A stretch of 8,840 bases of DNA from Actinomycetota bacterium (GTDB lineage: Bacteria; Actinomycetota; Thermoleophilia; UBA2241), in the NCBI GenBank assembly GCA_012719015.1, contig JAAYBE010000153.1:1-8840 (forward strand), in the 5' to 3' direction. Position numbers and translations under genes: made by a program. Under the pieces are notes generated by a model that searched no databases, was not told the origin of the DNA, and saw only the letters and a list, made by a program, of their open reading frames with translations. Shown in pieces: positions 1 through 5,580 of the stretch (the first letter of the stretch is position 1; each line of letters begins with the position of its first letter).

Positions 1-154
1 GCGACCAGGCGCTGCCCAGAGCGGCGGCGGCGAGTCGCGCGGCGAAGAACGCAGCGACGACCGCTCCGGACAACAGCAGCAGGGCTGTCGCCGACCGCGT
101 GAGGGGACCGGCCGCCGCTCCGGCGGGCCGGCGGCTCTCAGCCGGCGCCGCCAG
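1..154 (-). CDS. Partial small membrane protein downstream of Asp23 (3' end outside window)
   Basis: This open frame leaves the window at its left edge, so only about 51 N-terminal codons are visible. They encode a short Pro/Arg/Ala-rich head and then a long hydrophobic segment (residues about 22-48, rich in Leu, Val, Ala and Phe) that should cross the membrane. The other two frames on this strand are less protein-like; one would be rich in Cys codons. The frame overlaps the end of the Asp23-family gene by 17 bases, which suggests translational coupling. No ATG, GTG or TTG lies at a sensible place; a CTG at 154 sits 6 bases after GGAGG, and I use it as a tentative start. In Firmicutes and Actinomycetota, Asp23 proteins are often encoded beside small membrane anchors such as AmaP or DUF2273 proteins. 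That role is inferred from position only. Confidence 0.45.
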   Translation of the reverse strand, partial: MAAPAESRRPAGAAAGPLTRSATALLLLSGAVVAAFFAARLAAAALGSAWS

Positions 155-518
155 CCTGGTCCTCCGGGAAGACGACGTCGGTGACGAGGACGTTGACCGC
201 GCGCACCGGGAGGCCGGTGGTGGCGGTGACCTGCTCCGAGACGGCCTTGCGGCAGGCCTCGGCGACCGTCGGCACGTTGGCCCCGAAGACGATGCTCATC
301 GTGACGTCGATGTCCACGCTGCCCTCGCGCAGGTCGACCGAGATACCGGGCGTGCCCTTGTCACCGCGCAGCCCGGCAAGGGCCCGCGCGCTGGTGCCGC
401 CGAGGGCATGGATGCCCTCGATCCCGCCGATGGCCTTGAAGGCGACCTTGGCGACCACGCTGTCCGAGATGGTGACGCCGCCCCCGCCGGGGGCCGCTTC
501 TGACTGAGGGTCGCTCAT
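138..518 (-). CDS. Asp23/Gls24 family envelope stress protein
   Basis: The 126-residue product belongs to the Asp23/Gls24 (DUF322) family, small proteins linked to alkaline and cell-envelope stress that are tethered to the membrane by a partner in staphylococci. Visible family features are the N-terminal segment ITISDSVVAKVA-like at residues 16-27, the Gly-rich turn IGGIEGIHALGG, the middle strand with SVDIDVTMSIVFGANVP, and the C-terminal V-N-V-x-V-T-D-V strand around residues 107-116. Length is normal for the family. The ATG at 518 is preceded by GGGAGGAG about 5 bases upstream, a strong ribosome binding site, so the longer frame further upstream is rejected. A hydrophobic frame overlaps its 3' end and may encode its membrane partner. 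It lies 118 bases downstream of nrdJ on the same strand and may have its own promoter. Confidence 0.9.
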   Translation of the reverse strand: MSDPQSEAAPGGGGVTISDSVVAKVAFKAIGGIEGIHALGGTSARALAGLRGDKGTPGISVDLREGSVDIDVTMSIVFGANVPTVAEACRKAVSEQVTATTGLPVRAVNVLVTDVVFPEDQAGGAG

Positions 519-585
519 GGCACTCCTCCCGTCTCCCGTGATCGGTCGTCCGCGTCCGCCGCGCAGGACGGCGGCCGTCGTGCCT

Positions 586-609
586 ACTGTACCCGGAGCG
601 GGCTCCGGG
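586..609 (-). promoter_or_regulatory. Hairpin plus possible -10 element between nrdJ and the Asp23 gene
   Basis: An inverted repeat CCCGGAGC/GCTCCGGG (592-599 and 602-609) lies just downstream of the nrdJ stop. It could form a 7-8 bp GC-rich hairpin. No T-run follows it on the minus strand, so it is at best a non-canonical terminator. Immediately after it on the minus strand comes TACAGT (586-591), which matches four of six bases of a -10 box. The corresponding -35 region is poor. Either reading is weak; the site may separate expression of the two genes. Confidence 0.3.
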
Positions 610-636
610 GACGAGTCGCACCGCGGCAGAGCGGGC

Positions 637-3600
637 TCAGCTGCACTTGCTGAACCCGCACGACGGATCGTTGCACACGGCGCATCCGCCCTCGTGACGC
701 ATGGATCCGCCGCACTCGGGACACGCGCCCTGGGCGACCTCGACGAGGGAGAGCTGCGGCTGGGGATCGGCCGTGGCACGGGCTGCGGCGCCCGTCACGT
801 AGCGCCGCTCCAGGGCTTTGCCGATGGCGTCGGCGCAGCTGAGCGTGGCCGTGGGACCGATGCCGTAAGGGACGTGGCAGCGGATGCCCTTGAGCTGCTC
901 GACGACCTCCTGCGGTGAGGCGCCCTTCTTGAGCGCCAGCGAGATGAGCCGGCCCAGCGCCTCGGTGTTGCTCGAGGCGCACCCGCCCGCCTTGCCCATG
1001 TTGGCGAAGACCTCACGCGCGCCGTATTCGTCGTCGTTCATGATGACGAAGAGCTTGCCGCAGCCGGTCTCCATGCGCTGCGTCTCGCCGCTGAGCAGCT
1101 GCGGACGCGCCGGACGCGTCGTGGCGATGCCGAGTCCGGGCCCCGGCTCGCGCTTCTTCCTGGTCTGGCCGACGTTGAGCACCTGCTCGTCGCGGCTGCC
1201 GTCGCGGTAGATCGTGACGCCCTTGCAGCCCGTGCGGAACGCCATGCGGTAGACGTTCTCGACGTCCTCGACGGTCGCCTCGTTGGGGAAGTTGACCGTC
1301 TTGGAGACGGCGTTGTCGGTACTCTTCTGGAAGGCCGCCTGCAGCCTGACGTGCCACTCCGGCGTGATGTCGTGGGCCGTGGCGAACACGCTCTGCACGT
1401 CCGGCGGCACCCCGTCCACCTGCCGGGCGGAGCCCACGTCGGCGATCTTCTTCATCAGTTCGTCGCTGTAGAAGCCGCGCTCGCGGGCGACCTCCTCGAA
1501 GTAGGGATGGCTCTCGACCAGACGGTCGTCGTCGAGCACGTTGGCGCGCACGTAGCTGAGCGCGAACAACGGCTCGATGCCGCTGGAGCAGCCGGCGATG
1601 ATGCTGATCGTGCCGGTGGGCGCGACGGTGGTGACCGTGGCGTTGCGCACCCGCGGGCCGCCGGGCCGGTCGAAGGTGGAGCCCTCGAAGTTGGGGAAGA
1701 CGCCGCGCTCGCGCGCCAGCTCCTCGCTCTCGGCGAGCGCCTCGTCGCGGATGAAGCTCATGAGCTCGCCGGCGATGCGGCAGGCCTCGTCCGAGTCGTA
1801 CGGCACCTGCAGGCGCAGGAGCATGTCGGCGAACCCCATGACCCCGAGCCCGATCTTGCGGTTGCCCTTGGTCATGCGCTCGATCTCGGGCAGCGGGTAG
1901 CGGTTGACGTCGATGACGTCGTCGAGGAAGCGCACCGCCGTGCGCACGATGCGGCCCAGCGCGCCGTAGTCGATGTGCCCGTCGGGCACGATCCTGGCGA
2001 GGTTGATCGACCCCAGGTTGCAGGACTCGTACGGCAGCAATGGTTGCTCTCCGCAGTTATGGATCACGAGCCCGTTGGCGACGAACGAGTGGGTGAGCGG
2101 CTCGGTGACGTCGTACACCATCTCCATGCCGTCGGGCTCGAGCGAACGGAAACGGGCCGTGAACGGCTGCTTGTACGGGCCGCGACGGCAGCCGTCCAGC
2201 AGGGTGAGCAGCTTGGCCTGCTTCGCCTCGCCCATGAAGCCGATCTCCGAGGCGAACGCCGTGAGGCCGCCGCGGGAGACCACGAGCTCGTGGTAGGCCC
2301 GGCACTCGTGCGGCGCGTGCCCGCCGCGGCCGTCTGGCAGCTCACGCATGCCGGCGGGCCTGCGGTCCTCGTGGATGCGCGAGAGGATGCCGAAGTTGAG
2401 CAGCAGTCGCTGCACATCGCGGAGGAGCGAGCGGCTGACGGAGGTGAGCCGGACGCCGACTCCCTTCTCCGCGGAGCCGCTCACGTGACCGTCGGCCGTG
2501 AACAGCGCCGTGAGGAACCCGCGCTGCATGCCCTCGGAGCCGCTGATGACCTCCTCGGGCACGCGGCGCCTGCGGCCGCGCCGGAGGCCGTGCTCCTCGG
2601 CGACGCGCCAGAAGCGCGCCGACTTGACGCGGTACTCGTCGCGCCCGGCCACCTCGCTGCCGTGCGGCGCGTACGCCCGGTCGCGCAGCTGACTGCCCTC
2701 GACCTCCTCCCGCATCATGCCGGCGGACACAGGCGCCAGCTCCTCTTTCTCGTCGTCGAAGAACGACAGCACCACCTCGGTGGCCTTGACGGCGCCGTCG
2801 CCCACGAGCCAGCCGAGCAGCATGCCCAGGCGCTCGGAGCCCCCGGCGCCGAACCCGCCCTTGCGGTCGACGAGGTGGATGCGGTCGCCCTCGACGAGCC
2901 CGCCGGCCGGTACCCACCCGCGCGTGGTGCTGACGCGGTGGTCGGCGGTGAGCCGTAGCTCGTAGCCCTCGACGGTCGTGAGCCGGAACACCGGTTTGAC
3001 TCCGCTGGCGACGACCCTGGCCGCCTTCGCGCTTCTGCGCTCGCCGGCCAGGCGGCTGTCCAGGACGAGGTCCGGGCGCCGGCGGGCGTCGTGCAGGTCG
3101 GCGATCCGCTGCAGCCCCTGCTCCGTGGAGACCAGCGACTCGCCGGTGACGCAGGGGTTGGTGCTCTCGATCTCGCCGAGCTGCGGCGTGGGGTTGTCCT
3201 CGTTGATGCGGTCGATGAAGACGATGCCGGGATCGCCGTTCTTCCAGGCGAGGGTGACCATGCTCTTGAACACCTTGCGCGCGCTGAGCGTCTTGACGGT
3301 CTCGCCCGAGCGCGGGTTGACCAACGGGTATTCGGCGTCGGCCTCCACCGCCCGCATGAACGCGTCGGTGACCGCGACCGAGATGTTGAAGTTGTTGAGC
3401 CGGTCGTCGTCCTGCTTGGCGCTGATGAACTCGAGGATGTCGGGGTGGTCGACGCGCATGATGCCCATGTTGGCGCCGCGGCGCGTGCCGCCCTGCTTGA
3501 TCGTCTCGGTGGCGGCGTCGAACACGCTCATGAAGCTGAGCGGGCCGCTGGAGACCCCCTTGGTGCTGAGCACGACGTCGTTGTGCGGGCGCACGCGCGA

Positions 3601-3987
3601 GAAGGAGAAGCCGGTGCCGCCGCCGCTCTTGTGGATCAGGGCCGTGTTCTTGATGGCCTCGAAGATGGACTCCATGGAGTCGCCCACCGGGAGGACGAAG
3701 CAGGCGGAGAGCTGACCCAGCTCGCGGCCGGCGTTCATCAGGGTGGGGCTGTTGGGGAGGAACTCGAGGCTCGTCATGAGCCGGTAGAACGTCTCCTCCC
3801 ACTCCTCGACCGGGGCGGCCGGATTGTACAGGCGCTCGGCCTGCGCGACGGCGCGGGCCACGCGACGGAACATCTCCTCCGGCGTCTCGAGGAGGTGGCC
3901 GTTCTCGTCCTTCTTGAGATAGCGGCGCTCGAGCACCTTGAGCGCGTTCGCCGAGAGCTCGATCACCGCGTTGTCCGTGTCAGTCAT
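637..3987 (-). CDS. nrdJ: Class II (B12-dependent) ribonucleotide reductase with intein
   Basis: This enzyme reduces ribonucleotides to deoxyribonucleotides using adenosylcobalamin to make a thiyl radical. The precursor has 1116 residues; removal of a 366-residue intein (279-644) leaves about 750. Class II landmarks are FLPNSPTLMNAG (76-87), Cys96 in QLSACFVLP, HKSGGGTGFSFSRVRP (119-134), the split NP/CGE motif (277-278 then 645-647), Cys656 before NLGSINL, PTGTISI (790-796) and CSSGIEP (800-806). By alignment logic Asn277, Cys645 and Glu647 are the catalytic trio, and Cys96/Cys656 the reducing pair. A TSCPD-type domain (about 972-1063) and a Cys-rich tail (Cys1089, 1092, 1102, 1105, 1110, 1115) end the protein. 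No N-terminal ATP-cone is visible. The ATG at 3987 overlaps the nrdR stop (ATGACTGA) and has GAGGAG 10 bases upstream. The frame stays open upstream to 4800, but that part is an nrdR shadow. Regulation is probably through the nrdR promoter. Confidence 0.96.
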   Translation of the reverse strand: MTDTDNAVIELSANALKVLERRYLKKDENGHLLETPEEMFRRVARAVAQAERLYNPAAPVEEWEETFYRLMTSLEFLPNSPTLMNAGRELGQLSACFVLPVGDSMESIFEAIKNTALIHKSGGGTGFSFSRVRPHNDVVLSTKGVSSGPLSFMSVFDAATETIKQGGTRRGANMGIMRVDHPDILEFISAKQDDDRLNNFNISVAVTDAFMRAVEADAEYPLVNPRSGETVKTLSARKVFKSMVTLAWKNGDPGIVFIDRINEDNPTPQLGEIESTNPCVTGESLVSTEQGLQRIADLHDARRRPDLVLDSRLAGERRSAKAARVVASGVKPVFRLTTVEGYELRLTADHRVSTTRGWVPAGGLVEGDRIHLVDRKGGFGAGGSERLGMLLGWLVGDGAVKATEVVLSFFDDEKEELAPVSAGMMREEVEGSQLRDRAYAPHGSEVAGRDEYRVKSARFWRVAEEHGLRRGRRRRVPEEVISGSEGMQRGFLTALFTADGHVSGSAEKGVGVRLTSVSRSLLRDVQRLLLNFGILSRIHEDRRPAGMRELPDGRGGHAPHECRAYHELVVSRGGLTAFASEIGFMGEAKQAKLLTLLDGCRRGPYKQPFTARFRSLEPDGMEMVYDVTEPLTHSFVANGLVIHNCGEQPLLPYESCNLGSINLARIVPDGHIDYGALGRIVRTAVRFLDDVIDVNRYPLPEIERMTKGNRKIGLGVMGFADMLLRLQVPYDSDEACRIAGELMSFIRDEALAESEELARERGVFPNFEGSTFDRPGGPRVRNATVTTVAPTGTISIIAGCSSGIEPLFALSYVRANVLDDDRLVESHPYFEEVARERGFYSDELMKKIADVGSARQVDGVPPDVQSVFATAHDITPEWHVRLQAAFQKSTDNAVSKTVNFPNEATVEDVENVYRMAFRTGCKGVTIYRDGSRDEQVLNVGQTRKKREPGPGLGIATTRPARPQLLSGETQRMETGCGKLFVIMNDDEYGAREVFANMGKAGGCASSNTEALGRLISLALKKGASPQEVVEQLKGIRCHVPYGIGPTATLSCADAIGKALERRYVTGAAARATADPQPQLSLVEVAQGACPECGGSMRHEGGCAVCNDPSCGFSKCS
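2056..3153 (-). mobile_element. LAGLIDADG intein inserted in nrdJ
   Basis: This in-frame insertion encodes 366 residues that break the NPCGE active-site motif of NrdJ. It begins with Cys279 (CVTGESLV, intein block A) directly after Asn-Pro. Block B is seen as RLTADHRV with His350. A two-motif LAGLIDADG homing endonuclease is present: LLGWLVGDG (390-398, Asp397) and FLTALFTADG (491-500, Asp499), so both catalytic aspartates are kept. Blocks F and G follow as YDVTEPLTHSF (625-635) and ANGLVIHN (637-644), with the penultimate His643 and terminal Asn644. The next residue is the extein Cys645. All splicing residues appear intact, so a functional bifunctional intein is likely. Its base composition resembles that of the host gene, which suggests it has been resident for some time or came from another high-GC genome. 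Confidence 0.95.
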
Positions 3988-4555
3988 GCCCCGTGGTCTC
4001 CTCGGTCGGCGCCACGCCGCGCGTGGCGAAGATGGTCGCACTCTCGTGGAGCTCGGCCGCCTCCAGGCCGGGGAGCGGCTCCTCCCCGGGCAGCGGCTCC
4101 GCGCCCGTGAGCTCCAGTCGCGCCAGCTCCTCCTGGAACTCCTCGATGTCCTCGAACTGCCGGTAGACGGAGGCGAACCGGATGTACGCCACCTTGTCGA
4201 TGTCGCGCAAGTGGCGCAGCGCCCGCTCCCCGACCATCCTGGTCGTGACCGGGCGGCCGGGCACGCGGCGCAGGTCGTTCTCGATGTCGTCGACGACGCG
4301 CTCGAGGCGGTCGAGCGCGATGTCGCGCTTCTCGCAGGCGCGCAGCAGGCCGTTGAGCACCTTCTGGCGCGCGAACAACTCCTGTCTGCCGTCGCTCTTG
4401 ACCAGCACGAGCGGCACCTCTTCGATGCGCTCGTAGGTCGTGTAGCGCCGCTCGCAGGCGAGGCACTCACGGCGACGCCTGATGGCGTCCCCGGCCTCCG
4501 AGTCGCGTGAATCGACGACTCTGCTCTCTTCGCTGCTACAGAAGGGACAACGCAT
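3980..4555 (-). CDS. nrdR: Transcriptional repressor NrdR
   Basis: NrdR is the nucleotide-sensing repressor of ribonucleotide reductase genes. Residues 1-41 form the zinc ribbon, with MRCPFC (Cys3, Cys6) and CLACERRYTTYE (Cys31, Cys34). Residues from about 48 to 138 form the ATP-cone, starting VPLVLVKSDGRQE and ending near VAYIRFASVYRQF. The protein has 191 residues. Most NrdR proteins end soon after the segment aligned here to EEFQEEL, at about 150-160, so about 40 extra C-terminal residues are present; this tail is acidic and Pro-rich, with PLPGEEPLPG. Its stop overlaps the nrdJ start by 8 bases, an operon arrangement common in Actinomycetota. Two operator-like boxes lie directly upstream, implying autoregulation. 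The ATG at 4555 begins exactly at the conserved zinc-ribbon start; a weak GAGG lies about 10 bases before it. Confidence 0.97.
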   Translation of the reverse strand: MRCPFCSSEESRVVDSRDSEAGDAIRRRRECLACERRYTTYERIEEVPLVLVKSDGRQELFARQKVLNGLLRACEKRDIALDRLERVVDDIENDLRRVPGRPVTTRMVGERALRHLRDIDKVAYIRFASVYRQFEDIEEFQEELARLELTGAEPLPGEEPLPGLEAAELHESATIFATRGVAPTEETTGHD

Positions 4556-4570
4556 GCCGACACGACCTCA

Positions 4571-4586
4571 CTACAACATATTGTGC
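4571..4586. promoter_or_regulatory. NrdR box 1 (start-proximal)
   Basis: The 16-base site CTACAACATATTGTGC matches the core of the described NrdR box consensus (acaCwAtATaTwGtgt) at nine of the ten central positions, by hand comparison. It is an imperfect palindrome centred between 4578 and 4579, and ends 15 bases before the nrdR ATG. It lies downstream of the predicted -10 element, so bound NrdR would block transcription of nrdR-nrdJ. Confidence 0.8.
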
Positions 4587-4602
4587 CCGCAGCCGGGCCG
4601 CA

Positions 4603-4618
4603 CACCACTATAGTGTAT
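4603..4618. promoter_or_regulatory. NrdR box 2 (overlaps the -10 element)
   Basis: The 16-base site CACCACTATAGTGTAT has a perfect CACTATAGTG palindrome at its centre (between 4610 and 4611). It matches the NrdR box core at eight of ten positions. Its centre is 32 bp from that of box 1, about three helical turns, as is typical of paired NrdR boxes. It contains the predicted -10 hexamer of the nrdR promoter. Confidence 0.8.
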
Positions 4619-4634
4619 TCGCTCCCGATGGCAA
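4607..4634 (-). promoter_or_regulatory. Promoter of nrdR-nrdJ
   Basis: On the minus strand TTGCCA (4629-4634, five of six bases of the -35 consensus) is followed after 16 bases by TATAGT (4607-4612, five of six bases of the -10 consensus). Transcription should begin near 4600, giving a leader of about 45 bases that includes NrdR box 1. The -10 element lies inside NrdR box 2. The combination of a good hexamer pair with operator overlap makes this the best-supported promoter in the window. Confidence 0.75.
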
Positions 4635-4678
4635 CATCCTTTCCGCAGCCGCCGCCGGGGGTCCGTGCGTGAGAACAC

Positions 4679-4699
4679 TCACCCTCTGGTCGAGGGTGA
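4679..4699. repeat. Perfect 8-bp inverted repeat in the divergent intergenic region
   Basis: TCACCCTC (4679-4686) and GAGGGTGA (4692-4699) form a perfect inverted repeat with a 5-base spacer. It lies between the nrdR promoter and the mannosyltransferase start, about 45 bases behind the -35 of nrdR and about 120 bases before the GTG at 4818. It is not followed by a T-run and follows no gene end, so an operator is more likely than a terminator. No regulator can be named from the sequence. Confidence 0.4.
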
Positions 4700-4802
4700 T
4701 GGTATGCCGCGGGACGACCGTGGACACTCGACGCCGCGAGCGACGGTACCACGCGCGTCGGACGGAGGCTCGAGCCGCGCCCCGGCGACCGCGGCGCCAC
4801 GT

Positions 4803-4808
4803 TATACT
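4803..4808 (+). promoter_or_regulatory. -10 element of a probably leaderless mRNA for the mannosyltransferase
   Basis: TATACT matches five of six -10 consensus bases and stands out in a very GC-rich stretch. It ends 9 bases before the GTG at 4818, so transcription would begin at or within a few bases of the start codon. There is no Shine-Dalgarno sequence before that GTG. No good -35 hexamer is seen at 16-18 bases upstream. This layout is typical of leaderless genes, which are frequent in Actinomycetota. Confidence 0.6.
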
Positions 4809-4817
4809 TGCCGGACC

Positions 4818-5549
4818 GTGAACGTCATCGTCCTCCCCACCTACAACGAGCGCGACAACCTGCGCCACGCGGTGGCCCGCATCCGCGAGGTCGCCGACGG
4901 CCATCGCGTGCAGCTCCACACCCTGGTCGTCGATGACGACTCGCCGGACGGGACGGGCGAGCTGGCGGACGAGCTGGCCCGCGAGGTGGACGACGTCAGC
5001 GTCCTCCACCGCGCCGCCAAGGAGGGCCTGGGCAAGGCGTACTTCGCCGGCTTCCGCACGGCGCTGGGCATGGGCGCCGAGCGGATCTTCGAGATGGACG
5101 CCGACCTGAGCCACGACGCGAGCTACCTGCCCCACTTCCTGCGCCTCATCGACCGGGGCGCCGACCTGGTGCTCGGCTCGCGCTACGTCAAGGGCGGCGG
5201 CGTCGAGAACTGGAGCCTCTCACGCAAGGCGATCAGCCGCGGCGGGTGCCTGTACGCGCAGGCCATCCTCGGGCTGCCCTACCGCGACCTCACCGGGGGG
5301 TACAAGTGCTTCCGCCGGCGCGTGCTCGAGGAGATCGATCTCGACGCCGTCGACGCCAGGGGCTTCGGGTTCCAGATCGAGATGACCTACCGCGCCCACA
5401 AGCTGGGCTTCAAGGTGGTGGAACTGCCGATCGTCTTCGTCGACCGCAAGGTCGGCGAGAGCAAGATGAGCCGCGAGATCTTCCTTGAGGCCCTCGTCAA
5501 CGTGTGGAAGCTCCGCCTGCGCGGCGTGCCCACGAGCCGTCCCGCCTGA
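4818..5549 (+). CDS. Polyprenol/dolichol-phosphate mannosyltransferase (GT2)
   Basis: The 243-residue product is a GT-A fold glycosyltransferase of the DPM1/Ppm1 type, which transfers mannose (or a similar sugar) from its nucleotide donor to a polyprenyl phosphate carrier on the cytoplasmic face of the membrane. Motifs in order are PTYNE (7-11), VVDDDSPDGT (37-46), KEGLGKAY (68-75), EMDADLSHD (92-100, with the metal-binding DAD), GSRYVKGGG, the RKAIS segment, DLTGGYKCFRR, GFGFQIEM and FVDRKVGESKMS. No C-terminal membrane helices are present, so it is the soluble or peripheral DPM1-like form, not the fused form with a GtrA-like domain. The GTG start is chosen because the conserved N-V-I-V-L-P-T-Y strand begins directly after it; the in-frame extension back to 4665 is low-complexity. 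It probably leads a three-gene operon. The acceptor and sugar cannot be told from sequence alone. Confidence 0.92.
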   Translation: MNVIVLPTYNERDNLRHAVARIREVADGHRVQLHTLVVDDDSPDGTGELADELAREVDDVSVLHRAAKEGLGKAYFAGFRTALGMGAERIFEMDADLSHDASYLPHFLRLIDRGADLVLGSRYVKGGGVENWSLSRKAISRGGCLYAQAILGLPYRDLTGGYKCFRRRVLEEIDLDAVDARGFGFQIEMTYRAHKLGFKVVELPIVFVDRKVGESKMSREIFLEALVNVWKLRLRGVPTSRPA

Positions 5550-5580
5550 TCCGCGCACCGACCGCGAGGCCCTCCCGACC

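Noticed and set aside
637..760. C-terminal Cys cluster of NrdJ as a separate zinc-finger gene
   Set aside because: It is in frame with the rest of NrdJ, and such a Cys-rich tail is a normal part of class II reductases.
1351..2958. 535-codon plus-strand frame opposite nrdJ and its intein
   Set aside because: It lies antisense to a gene with unambiguous motifs, has low-complexity Asp/Ala/Val/Arg composition, and no recognisable domain. Long antisense frames are expected at this GC content.
2342..3802. 486-codon alternative minus-strand frame across the nrdJ N-extein/intein
   Set aside because: It is Arg/Gly/His-rich with no motifs, while the overlapping frame encodes the conserved reductase and intein blocks.
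3988..4800. Upstream extension of the nrdJ reading frame
   Set aside because: The extra 271 codons lie in another frame of nrdR and its promoter region and are Ser/Arg/Pro-rich. The overlap ATGACTGA and the position of the homologous N-terminus support the start at 3987.
4665..4817. N-terminal extension of the mannosyltransferase to an earlier GTG
   Set aside because: The extra 51 residues are low-complexity, cross the 4679-4699 dyad and the -10 element, and homology begins only at 4818.
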